Source: Lachnospiraceae bacterium (lineage in GTDB: Bacteria > Bacillota > Clostridia > Lachnospirales > Lachnospiraceae). From it: a stretch of DNA of 40,445 nucleotides. Position numbers and translations under genes: made by a program. The stretch is taken from the NCBI GenBank assembly GCA_017619615.1, contig JAFZRY010000024.1, positions 1 through 40,445 of the forward strand, in the 5' to 3' direction. Of this stretch, positions 1-6,164 are shown one piece after another; position 1 is the first letter of the stretch; each line of letters begins with the position of its first letter. Below the pieces are notes generated by a model. It was not told the DNA's origin and searched no databases. It saw nothing but the letters and a program-made list of their open reading frames with translations.

Positions 1-1
1 C

Positions 2-72
2 GCGGGTGTAGTTCAATGGCAGAACACCAGCCTTCCAAGCTGGACACGTGGGTTCGATTCCCATCACCCGCT
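2..72 (+). tRNA. tRNA-Gly (anticodon TCC)
   Basis: A full cloverleaf can be drawn. The acceptor stem GCGGGTG pairs with CACCCGC at 65-71, the anticodon loop CTTCCAA carries TCC, and the T-loop has TTCGATT. T72 is the discriminator and CCA is not encoded. This is the first gene of a four-tRNA cluster whose promoter lies left of the window. The 3' end lies inside a longer inverted repeat (71-81 with 97-108) that could form a hairpin between this tRNA and the next. Confidence 0.96.
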
Positions 73-114
73 TCTCCGCGCATGGCCCAAAAGTAGGCGC
101 AGGAGAAGTAATAC

Positions 115-189
115 GGTGGGTTTAGCACAGTTGGTTAGCGCGTCAGATTGTGGTTCTGAAGGTCGTGGGTTCGAGTCCCACCACCCACC
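115..189 (+). tRNA. tRNA-His (anticodon GTG)
   Basis: The anticodon stem-loop TCAGA-TTGTGGT-TCTGA gives GTG. The T-arm is GTGGG-TTCGAGT-CCCAC. G115 can serve as the extra 5' G(-1) typical of tRNA-His, facing C189. The acceptor stem 116-122 / 182-188 has a T-C mismatch at its innermost pair. It is cotranscribed with the flanking tRNAs. Confidence 0.95.
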
Positions 190-194
190 CTCCT

Positions 195-266
195 TGGGCT
201 ATAGCCAAGCGGTAAGGCACAGGACTTTGACTCCTGCACTCGCTGGTTCGAATCCAGCTAGCCCAG
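195..266 (+). tRNA. tRNA-Gln (anticodon TTG)
   Basis: The acceptor stem TGGGCTA pairs with TAGCCCA at 259-265. The anticodon stem-loop CAGGA-CTTTGAC-TCCTG gives TTG, and the T-loop TTCGAAT is standard. It lies only 5 bp after tRNA-His. A second glutamine tRNA with anticodon CTG lies at 20571-20642. Confidence 0.96.
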
Positions 267-306
267 TTGTCCTGCCCGCCGCCGCCGAAAGCCTGAGTCG
301 ATATAA

Positions 307-379
307 GGGCGATTAGCTCAGGTGGTAGAGCACTTGACTTTTAATCAAGTTGTCGAGGGTTCGAGTCCCTCATCGCTCA
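307..379 (+). tRNA. tRNA-Lys (anticodon TTT)
   Basis: The acceptor stem GGGCGAT pairs with ATCGCTC (one G-U pair). The anticodon stem-loop CTTGA-CTTTTAA-TCAAG gives TTT, and the T-arm is GAGGG-TTCGAGT-CCCTC. It is the last tRNA of the cluster. Its last 15 bases (365-379) form part of the left arm of a perfect 28-bp palindrome that also contains the terminator, so the exact reverse complement of the tRNA 3' end recurs at 409-423. Confidence 0.96.
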
Positions 380-423
380 CAAAAAGGGAGGCACGGCCTC
401 CCTTTTTGTGAGCGATGAGGGAC
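365..423. repeat. Perfect 28-bp palindrome joining tRNA-Lys 3' end, terminator and tadA leader
   Basis: Left arm 365-392 and right arm 396-423 are exact reverse complements separated by ACG. The left arm starts in the T-stem of tRNA-Lys and covers its 3' acceptor strand. The right arm therefore carries the antisense of the tRNA-Lys 3' end, 32 bp upstream of the tadA start codon. That the arms extend well beyond the terminator on both sides suggests the palindrome was completed by a template-switch event; this is inference. Confidence 0.9.
381..407 (+). terminator. Rho-independent terminator of the tRNA cluster
   Basis: A 12-bp stem of five A, GGGAGGC, loop ACG, GCCTCCC and five T ends the tRNA cluster. 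The T-tract pairs with the A-tract, so the hairpin would look alike on both strands. It is the core of the larger 365-423 palindrome, which makes the stem far longer than a terminator needs. Confidence 0.88.
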
Positions 424-455
424 CCGGACAGGACTCAGTCGAGGTAAGTGACGAT

Positions 456-962
456 ATGACAAACGACGAGAAATTCATGAAAAAAGCGATCCATCAGGCG
501 AAGCGCGCCGCCGCCATCGGCGAGATCCCGATCGGCTGCGTCATCGTCTCCGGCGGCAAAATCATCGCCCGCGGCTTCAACCGGCGCCTTCACAAGCACT
601 CCACCCTCGCCCACGCGGAAATCGAAGCCATCGACCGCGCGAGCCGCAAACTGGGCGACTGGCGCCTGGAAGGCTGCACCATGTACGTCACCCTCGAGCC
701 CTGCCAGATGTGCTCCGGCGCCCTGGTCCAGAGCCGCATCGACCGCGTCGTGATCGGCACCATGAACCCCAAGGCCGGCTGCGCCGGCTCCCTCCTGAAC
801 ATCCTGCAGATGCCGCAGTTCAACCACCAGGTGGAGATCACCTACGGCGTCTGCGAGAAAGAGTGCAGCGCCATCCTGTCAGATTTCTTCGCGGACCTGC
901 GCATTCGCGTGAAAGAAGAAAAAAAACTCCGCCAGGAAAAAATTTCTTCAGAAAATCCTTGA
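456..962 (+). CDS. tadA: tRNA-specific adenosine deaminase TadA
   Basis: This gene encodes a 168-residue zinc-dependent deaminase. TadA converts the wobble adenosine of tRNA-Arg(ACG) to inosine so that one tRNA reads several arginine codons. The sequence shows the HAE motif at residues 53-55 (zinc ligand plus catalytic Glu) and PCQMC at 82-86 (two zinc-binding Cys), at the usual length for the family. I chose the ATG at 456, with GAGG at 441-444 as ribosome binding site. An in-frame GTG at 408 also opens the frame but lies inside the terminator palindrome. No separate promoter is visible between the tRNA terminator and the gene, so expression may depend on read-through. The stop codon overlaps the -35 box of the tRNA-Thr promoter. 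Confidence 0.95.
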   Translation: MTNDEKFMKKAIHQAKRAAAIGEIPIGCVIVSGGKIIARGFNRRLHKHSTLAHAEIEAIDRASRKLGDWRLEGCTMYVTLEPCQMCSGALVQSRIDRVVIGTMNPKAGCAGSLLNILQMPQFNHQVEITYGVCEKECSAILSDFFADLRIRVKEEKKLRQEKISSENP

Positions 963-987
963 CAAGTTCCCGTGTTTTTTGTATAGT
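959..987 (+). promoter_or_regulatory. Promoter of tRNA-Thr
   Basis: TTGACA (959-964) and TATAGT (982-987) are separated by 17 bp, a near-consensus sigma-A promoter 23 bp before the mature tRNA-Thr 5' end. The -35 box starts on the last bases of the tadA stop codon region, so the two genes share sequence. Confidence 0.85.
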
Positions 988-1009
988 GGCGTTTGCGTGG
1001 CGAAAGCCT

Positions 1010-1082
<73 letters not shown>

Positions 1083-1089
1083 TATAGTC

Positions 1090-1130
1090 AAAAGCCCTTG
1101 TGACACAACGGAAACAGGGGCTTTTTCTTT
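1090..1130 (+). terminator. Rho-independent terminator of tRNA-Thr
   Basis: AAAAGCCCTTGT (1090-1101) pairs with ACAGGGGCTTTT (1114-1125), with one G-U pair, around a 12-nt loop. The stem is followed by the T-rich run to 1130. Confidence 0.85.
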
Positions 1131-1552
1131 GCCTTTTTCTCTTCCTGCGATCCGTGCCACGCTGAAAAACTGTAACAAAAACTGTAACCGTACTCAAAAA
1201 ACACGCTTCCGGGACTATATTATCGGGGTATCAATAGAGTATAAGAGTAGTATATAGGTAATATATTGAGGTAACACTTATACGATTAAAGACGACATAA
1301 TTCCAAAGAAATGTTGACAAAAGTTTAACGATCTCCGCCCCTACCTCGGGGGGAATAATGGTATCGCATGGGATACCGGGTTACCCTCTTTCAAATAGCC
1401 GGAAAAATATTCGGGACTTTCAGCCCTGGGACGGCTGGCGGAGTATGCCTTGATACCGCTCTAAAATGGCCTGTAATCCATTTTACACGCCTCACCCGCA
1501 CAATTTCACGCTGAACGGCTCACAATCGAAATAACAATGAGGTTGGCATTTG
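1131..1552. other. AT-richer gene-poor region, possible integration scar
   Basis: No convincing gene is visible here. Around 1190-1330 the base composition is clearly richer in A/T than the rest of the window, with several TATA-rich strings. A TTGACA at 1313-1318 has no matching -10. A short inverted repeat GGTAT...ATACC lies near 1361-1378. A 25-codon open stretch around 1320-1395 has no start codon and I do not recognise it. The position directly after a tRNA suggests inserted and decayed DNA. Confidence 0.5.
1165..1188 (+). repeat. Tandem 12-mer AAAAACTGTAAC x2
   Basis: The 12-mer AAAAACTGTAAC occurs at 1165-1176 and again, directly adjacent, at 1177-1188. Short direct repeats next to a tRNA gene are typical of arm-type binding sites of tyrosine recombinases, but no integrase gene lies within the window. 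Confidence 0.85.
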
Positions 1553-1843
1553 TCATTTTATATCTAAAGTTTTTTCCATGTATTCTCTAAAAGCATCATT
1601 ATCCCAAAAACCAAGGCGAATACCATCGATCCCTCTAGTAAGAAGAACATAGTATTGATTTAGAATATAGAGTGTAAACTCAAAACGATTGTTAACCTGT
1701 TCAATGGAAGTATTATACAGACTGCACGGTTTACAAATGCCGATTTTTGCGGCACATTTCATGCAAAGTCCGTCTCCGCCGATAGAGACGGATCCATCAA
1801 GCATACTGATTTTATTGTTGCATCCGATACATAGTCTTGCCAT
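1553..1843 (-). CDS. Small zinc-ribbon protein, DUF4428-like
   Basis: This gene encodes a 96-residue protein of unknown function. Its N-terminus has two CxxC-type knuckles (LCIGC at residues 4-8 and LCMKC at 26-30) around a short glycine-rich stretch, as in DUF4428-type zinc ribbons. Another CxxC follows (GICKPC, about 35-40). The C-terminal half (NQYYVLLTRG..., ending EKTLDIK) is not recognised. The start ATG at 1843 is preceded by AGAGGAT, a plausible ribosome binding site. The gene stands alone on the minus strand in the AT-richer segment after tRNA-Thr, and its codon use is less GC-biased than its neighbours, which suggests acquisition by transfer. A weak promoter candidate is TTGCAA (1924-1929) with TATGAT (complement of 1902-1907), spacer 16. 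Confidence 0.65.
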   Translation of the reverse strand: MARLCIGCNNKISMLDGSVSIGGDGLCMKCAAKIGICKPCSLYNTSIEQVNNRFEFTLYILNQYYVLLTRGIDGIRLGFWDNDAFREYMEKTLDIK

Positions 1844-2090
1844 GTCGTTTATCCTCTGCGTTTCTGTAAACTTTGTCCGGGGTGGTCAATATAGAAAACT
1901 CATCATAATTGCAGCAGGAATCGTTGCAATTCCGCGATGCGTTATATCCCTCCCATCAATCTGACAATTATATTGTACTAACAGACCAGGTTGGCAATGT
2001 CAAGCCTTGGGAAAACGATACACAGGCCGGATGCTGCCTTCCCGCAACCAAAAATAACAAAAATCCCCAAATTCTGTCATCTGCAGTTGG
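1844..2090. other. Intergenic region upstream of the ABC transporter operon
   Basis: I see no gene here. On the minus strand there is a low-confidence promoter for the zinc-ribbon gene (TTGCAA at 1924-1929, TATGAT at 1902-1907). The rest, including the runs near 2041-2080, shows no terminator or recognisable regulatory RNA. Confidence 0.4.
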
Positions 2091-2119
2091 TTGACCTTCC
2101 CGCAACTGCGCATTACAAT
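2091..2119 (+). promoter_or_regulatory. Promoter of the ABC transporter / XRE-AbrB operon
   Basis: TTGACC (2091-2096) and TACAAT (2114-2119) are separated by 17 bp, about 30 bp before the start codon at 2151. The predicted leader is short, about 25 nt, and carries the GGAGG ribosome binding site (2142-2146). Confidence 0.8.
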
Positions 2120-2150
2120 AATCCCATAAATCAAACTTTTCGGAGGCCTT

Positions 2151-2873
2151 ATGAGTATCGTAAGCGTGCGGGGACTCACCAAAAAGTACCCCTCATTCGA
2201 ACTGAAAAACGTGTCCTTCGACGTCGCGGAAGGCCGGATCACCGGCTTCATCGGCCGGAACGGCGCGGGTAAGACGACGACGATCAAAGCCATGCTGAAC
2301 CTGATCCATCCCGACGGCGGCGAGGTGGATTATTTCGGGAAGCCGCTGGCCGGGAACGAGACGGAGATCAAGCAGCGCCTCGGCTATTCCACCGGGACCG
2401 TCAACTGGTATCCCCGGAAAAAACTCCGGGACCTGGTGGACACCATCCGCCGCTTTTACGGGACCTGGGACGAGGTTGCGTACCGCAAATATCTGGAAAT
2501 GTTCGGCCTGGACGAGCAGAAAACGCCGCTGGAACTGTCCGAGGGCATGAAGGTGAAGGTCAACCTGCTGCTGGCGCTGTCGCACCGCGCGGAGGTCCTG
2601 ATCCTGGACGAGCCCACGAGCGGGCTCGACCCGTTTTCGCGGAACGAACTGCTGGATCTGTTCACGGAACTGAAGAAGGAAGGCGTGGCGGTATTCTTCT
2701 CCACGCATATCATTTCGGACATTGAAAAATGCGCGGACACCATCGTTTACATCTCCAAAGGGGAGATCGTCGCGGCCCTGCCGAAAGAGGAGTTTGCCGT
2801 ACGCTATTCCCGGGAAGGGGAGAGCCTGGAGGATACGATGCTGCGGATGGAAAGGGGTGAGCGGAATGAGTGA
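2151..2873 (+). CDS. ABC transporter ATP-binding protein
   Basis: This gene encodes a 240-residue ABC ATPase that powers the permease encoded immediately downstream. It has Walker A GRNGAGKTT (residues 35-43), a signature LSEGMK (129-134) instead of canonical LSGGQ, and Walker B VLILDEPTSGLD (149-160). The LSEGMK form is typical of the YtrB/bacitracin-type subgroup paired with small ABC-2 permeases, often in lantibiotic or cell-wall stress export. The substrate cannot be told from sequence. GGAGG lies 4 bp before the ATG. The end overlaps the permease start by 8 bp, so the two are translationally coupled. Confidence 0.93.
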   Translation: MSIVSVRGLTKKYPSFELKNVSFDVAEGRITGFIGRNGAGKTTTIKAMLNLIHPDGGEVDYFGKPLAGNETEIKQRLGYSTGTVNWYPRKKLRDLVDTIRRFYGTWDEVAYRKYLEMFGLDEQKTPLELSEGMKVKVNLLLALSHRAEVLILDEPTSGLDPFSRNELLDLFTELKKEGVAVFFSTHIISDIEKCADTIVYISKGEIVAALPKEEFAVRYSREGESLEDTMLRMERGERNE

Positions 2874-3519
2874 CATCCTGCGGAAAGAGATCAAGCTGAG
2901 CGCCTCGCCGCTCGCGTTTCTGTTCATTGCGTTCGGGCTGATGTTTTTCGTGCCCGGGTACCCGATCCTGTGCGGCGTGTTCTTCGTGACGCTGGGGCTG
3001 TTCCACAGTTTCCAGGCCGCGCGGGAGGCGAACGACATCGTGTTCTCCGCGCTGCTGCCCGTCGCGAAAAGCAGTGTGGTCAAGGGAAAATACCTGTTCG
3101 TCTGCTTTATCGAAGGCTGCGCGCTGCTGCTGATGGCGGTCGTCACAGCGCTGCGGATGACCGCGCTGAAGGACGCGCCGGTGTACCGGACGAATGTAAT
3201 GATGAACGCCAACCTGTTCGCGCTCGGGGCGGCGCTGTTCCTTTTCGGGCTGTTCAACCTGATCTTCGTGGGCGGCTTTTTCAAGACCGCGTACAAGCTC
3301 GGAAAGCCGTTCGTTACGTATATCATCGCGGCGTTCCTGATGATCATAGTGTTCGAGGCACTGCACCATATCCCCGGCCTGGAAGCGGTAAACGCGTTCG
3401 GGACGGAGCATCTGGGCCTGCAGCTGGCTCTGCTGGCGGGCGGCGCAGTGCTGTTTGCCCTGATGACGTGGTTATCTTACCGGACGGCCTGTAAGAATTT
3501 TGAAAAGATCGATCTGTAA
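2866..3519 (+). CDS. ABC-2 type transporter permease
   Basis: This gene encodes a 217-residue integral membrane protein with about six hydrophobic segments, matching the small ABC2_membrane_5-type permeases. It is the membrane partner of the preceding ATPase. I take the ATG at 2866 as start: it overlaps the ATPase stop (ATGAGTGA) and gives MSDILRKEIKLSASPLAFLF, where a short cytoplasmic stretch leads straight into the first membrane segment. The frame is open further upstream, but that part is a shadow of the ATPase gene. The tail is basic. The export substrate is unknown. Confidence 0.88.
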   Translation: MSDILRKEIKLSASPLAFLFIAFGLMFFVPGYPILCGVFFVTLGLFHSFQAAREANDIVFSALLPVAKSSVVKGKYLFVCFIEGCALLLMAVVTALRMTALKDAPVYRTNVMMNANLFALGAALFLFGLFNLIFVGGFFKTAYKLGKPFVTYIIAAFLMIIVFEALHHIPGLEAVNAFGTEHLGLQLALLAGGAVLFALMTWLSYRTACKNFEKIDL

Positions 3520-3531
3520 AGGAGGCTTCCC

Positions 3532-3966
3532 ATGCTGAAGGATAATCTGGTGATGCTGCGGAACCTGCACGGTTTTTCGCAGGAGGAGATCGCGGACCGG
3601 ATCGGGATCTCGCGGCAGGCGTATGCCAAGTGGGAGAAGGGAAGCACGGTCCCGGACGTGGAAAAATGCGCGGCGCTGGCGCGCGTGTACGGGACGACGG
3701 TGGACGGGCTGCTCCGGACCGAGACGGCAGACGGGATCGGACAGCTCCCGCCGGCGCCGGAAGGGAAGAATATCTGGGGCTCCGTCACGATAAACGACCG
3801 CGGGCAGATCGTGATCCCGAAAGGGGCGCGGGACAAATTCGGCCTGACGGGCGGGCAGCGCCTGATCGTCCTGGGGGACGAGGAGGGCATCGCGCTGGTG
3901 CCCGCGGAGATGTTTGAGGGGAAGATCCGGGCGGCGCTGGACCTGCTGGCGGTGCGGGAGCCGTGA
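3532..3966 (+). CDS. XRE-family regulator fused to an AbrB/SpoVT domain
   Basis: This gene encodes a 144-residue DNA-binding protein with two different DNA-binding modules. Residues 5-60 form a helix-turn-helix of the XRE/Cro type (SQEEIADRIGISRQAYAKWE). Residues 83-130 form a swapped-hairpin AbrB/SpoVT/MazE-type domain (INDRGQIVIPKGARDKFGL). A strong GGAGG precedes the ATG, 12 bp after the permease stop, so it is the third gene of the ABC operon and probably autoregulates it. Such fusions are known from Clostridia, usually next to transporters; which operator each domain reads is not known here. The stop lies 9 bp from the convergent LysR gene, leaving no room for a terminator. Confidence 0.88.
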   Translation: MLKDNLVMLRNLHGFSQEEIADRIGISRQAYAKWEKGSTVPDVEKCAALARVYGTTVDGLLRTETADGIGQLPPAPEGKNIWGSVTINDRGQIVIPKGARDKFGLTGGQRLIVLGDEEGIALVPAEMFEGKIRAALDLLAVREP

Positions 3967-3975
3967 CTGCAGGAT

Positions 3976-4923
3976 TCAGGAGATCGTGAAAGATTTCTGG
4001 TACCGCGTCCGGTAAAAGTCCGTCATCATGTCGATCCCCGCGCGCACCATCGGCGTCAGGAAGCTTTTCTTCTTGTAGACGACGCAGAGCGGGTAGATCA
4101 GGTCGTCGGAACCGGGATCGAAAAAGAGCAGGTCCGCGGCGTTCGGGGCGGCGTGGACGCCGGTCTCGTTCAGAAAACAGAAGCCGAGGTTCTGGGCGGT
4201 CAGGCTGAGGGCGGTCGACGCGTTGGAGGTGCGGACCACGTTCCGCAGGATGATGTGCTGCTTGTCCAGATAATCGCCCACCCGTGAGGCGAGCGCCGTG
4301 TCGGGGGGCAGCATGATCACGCGGGCTTCTTCCAGGAGATGCAGATCCGGAGAGAGGCCCGCGTTTTTCTGTTCCAGCAGTGCGGCGGCTGCCGGGTCGC
4401 GGCGGTTGCCGGCCAGAAGGATTTTTTCATACATCATGGTCTCGGCAGTGACGTAGTCCGGCAGATCCGCGGAGACGTTCATGATGGCAAAATCGATTTT
4501 ATCCTCCGCAATCAGGCGGTAAAGCTGATTGTTCGGGACTTCGGTCAGCTCCAGGGACACGTCCGGATAAGCCGATAAAAAGCCGGGGATGACCTCGGGG
4601 AGCAGCGTGCCGGCGCGCCAGTTGCTGAAGCCGAGCCGCAGGGTTTGTTTATTCTGCCCGGAAACCGCTTCCAGGTCCTGCTCCAGTTTCCGGAGCATCT
4701 GGCGGCTGCTTTCCAGGTAGCGCGCATAGATCTCGCCGGCCGGCGTGAGGCTCAGGGGCATTTTATCCCGGTTCAGCAGCCGGACGCCCAGATCTTTTTC
4801 CAGCCGGATGACGTGGCGGCTGAGGTAAGGCTGGGATACGAAAAGCTTTGCCGCGGCTTTGGATATGCTCCGGGTCTCGGCCACGGCCAGGAAGTATTCG
4901 GGATTTTTATTCACGGGGATCAC
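3976..4923 (-). CDS. LysR-family transcriptional regulator
   Basis: This gene encodes a 315-residue LysR-type regulator. The N-terminal winged helix-turn-helix (about residues 5-64, SISKAAAKLFVSQPYLSRHV) is followed by a linker helix and a periplasmic-binding-like effector domain (about 93-300). Length and layout are normal. The ATG at 4923 is preceded by GAGGTG about 10 bp upstream. It is divergent from the Ldh2/SerA dehydrogenase pair (199-bp gap), the classic arrangement in which the LysR protein activates the neighbour in response to the substrate or a related metabolite. The effector is probably a 2-hydroxy or 2-oxo acid; this is inferred from context only. Confidence 0.93.
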   Translation of the reverse strand: MIPVNKNPEYFLAVAETRSISKAAAKLFVSQPYLSRHVIRLEKDLGVRLLNRDKMPLSLTPAGEIYARYLESSRQMLRKLEQDLEAVSGQNKQTLRLGFSNWRAGTLLPEVIPGFLSAYPDVSLELTEVPNNQLYRLIAEDKIDFAIMNVSADLPDYVTAETMMYEKILLAGNRRDPAAAALLEQKNAGLSPDLHLLEEARVIMLPPDTALASRVGDYLDKQHIILRNVVRTSNASTALSLTAQNLGFCFLNETGVHAAPNAADLLFFDPGSDDLIYPLCVVYKKKSFLTPMVRAGIDMMTDFYRTRYQKSFTIS

Positions 4924-5019
4924 GGGCAGTCACCTCTCTCTGTCATCAATATAGGGAGGAAACGGTCCTGTGTCAATAAAAAATGCCGTTTCAGGCATGA
5001 AAATCCGCCTGTTTTGTAA

Positions 5020-5045
5020 ATATTATAACTGAAAAGGAATAATAT
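5020..5045. promoter_or_regulatory. Candidate LysR operator
   Basis: ATATTAT (5020-5026) and ATAATAT (5039-5045) form a perfect inverted repeat with a 12-bp spacer, upstream of the -35 box of the dehydrogenase operon. A second small dyad, GACC-GTTTC-GGTC (5049-5061), abuts the -35. AT-rich interrupted dyads at this distance are where LysR proteins usually bind. The assignment is inference. Confidence 0.45.
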
Positions 5046-5062
5046 ATTGACCGTTTCGGTCT

Positions 5063-5091
5063 TTGACACGGCCGTTCGCTTCCTCTATAAT
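5063..5091 (+). promoter_or_regulatory. Consensus promoter of the dehydrogenase operon
   Basis: TTGACA (5063-5068), a 17-bp spacer and TATAAT (5086-5091) match the sigma-A consensus exactly, 32 bp before the start codon at 5123. A perfect promoter next to a LysR gene may imply repression or roadblock control rather than simple activation. Confidence 0.9.
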
Positions 5092-5122
5092 GAGGGCAAG
5101 AGCAAATACAAGGAGGCTTACG

Positions 5123-6163
5123 ATGAAACATTTTTCCGCCGGCCGGCTCAATGAGTACTGCCGCCAGGTCATGGAAGCAAAAGGGATCGATCCGGAATGC
5201 GCGAAGGCCGTCGCCGACATGCTGGTCGACGCGGACCTGACCGGGGTCAGCACGCACGGCGTGAGCCGCCTTTCGATCTATATGGAACGCGTGGAGAAGG
5301 GACTGGTTGCCAAAGGCAACGAGATCAAAGTGCTGCGCGAGGGCCCTTCGGCGCTGGCCATCGACGGGGGCAACACTCTCGGTGCGATGAGCGCGAGCTA
5401 TGCGATGGAGCGCTGCATCGAGAAAGCGCGGGAGACCGGCGCCTGCTTCGCGACCGTGAAGAACTCCAACCACTTCGGCGCGGCGGCGTTCTACACCAAA
5501 AAAGCGGCGGCGGCCGGGATGATCGGCTTCTGCTGCACCAACCTGACCGCGAAGATCGCGCCGTTCGGCAGCTCCGAGCCGTTCATGGGCACGGACCCGG
5601 TCTGCGTGGCGGTCCCGTCCGAAGGCATGCCCGTAGTGCTGGATATGGCGCCCTCCGTGGTGGCGCTGGGCAAGCTGATCCTGGCGCAGAAGCTCGGGCA
5701 GTCCATCCCGCAGGGCTGGGCGCTGGATAAGGACGGCAAGCCTACGACGGATCCCGCGGAAGGCCGCAAGGGCTCCCTGGTCCCGATCGGCGGGCCGAAG
5801 GGCAGCGGCATCGCAATGATCGTCGAACTGCTGGCCGGCGTGCTGTCCGGTGCGGGTACGGCGACGCATCTGCACGATCTGTACGAATTCGACGCGCCGC
5901 AGGGCGTGGGGCATTTCCTGGGCGCCATCGACGTGTCGCACTTTATTGACCTTGATGTGTTCTGCGGCGGCGTTTCCGCGACGTCGGCCGAAGTCAAAGC
6001 GCTGAAGAAGGCGGACGGCTTCAATGAGATCCTGATGCCCGGCGAGCGGGAACTGCGGTTTGCGGCGGAGCGCGCGGCGGTCGGAATCGACATTCCGGAC
6101 GAAGTGTACGCGGAACTGACCGCACTGGGTGCGCCTCACGGCCTGGCGCTGGAGGAAGAATAA
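5123..6163 (+). CDS. Ldh2-family malate/L-lactate/sulfolactate-type dehydrogenase
   Basis: This gene encodes a 346-residue NAD(P)-dependent oxidoreductase of the Ldh2 (type 2 malate/lactate dehydrogenase) family. The family oxidises 2-hydroxyacids such as L-malate, ureidoglycolate, (R)-sulfolactate or 2,3-diketogulonate and is unrelated to classic Rossmann LDH/MDH. Visible family motifs are STHGVSRL near residue 48 (substrate-binding Arg), VKNSNHFGAAAFY near 115 (catalytic His) and the GPKGSGIAMIVE segment. The ATG at 5123 is chosen because AGGAGG lies 7 bp upstream; an in-frame ATG at 5063 falls in the promoter. It is followed after one base by a SerA-type dehydrogenase. The substrate cannot be fixed from sequence. 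Confidence 0.9.
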   Translation: MKHFSAGRLNEYCRQVMEAKGIDPECAKAVADMLVDADLTGVSTHGVSRLSIYMERVEKGLVAKGNEIKVLREGPSALAIDGGNTLGAMSASYAMERCIEKARETGACFATVKNSNHFGAAAFYTKKAAAAGMIGFCCTNLTAKIAPFGSSEPFMGTDPVCVAVPSEGMPVVLDMAPSVVALGKLILAQKLGQSIPQGWALDKDGKPTTDPAEGRKGSLVPIGGPKGSGIAMIVELLAGVLSGAGTATHLHDLYEFDAPQGVGHFLGAIDVSHFIDLDVFCGGVSATSAEVKALKKADGFNEILMPGERELRFAAERAAVGIDIPDEVYAELTALGAPHGLALEEE

Positions 6164-6164
6164 T

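Noticed and set aside
116-316. Open frame across the tRNA-His/tRNA-Gln region
   Set aside because: It runs through two clear tRNA genes and has no similarity to any protein I know.
408-455. GTG at 408 as start of tadA
   Set aside because: It lies within the terminator palindrome and lacks a ribosome binding site; the ATG at 456 has GAGG and fits the family length.
1083-1552. T-box or other riboswitch in the gap after tRNA-Thr
   Set aside because: I could find no T-box motif, no antiterminator and no downstream gene on that strand close enough to control.
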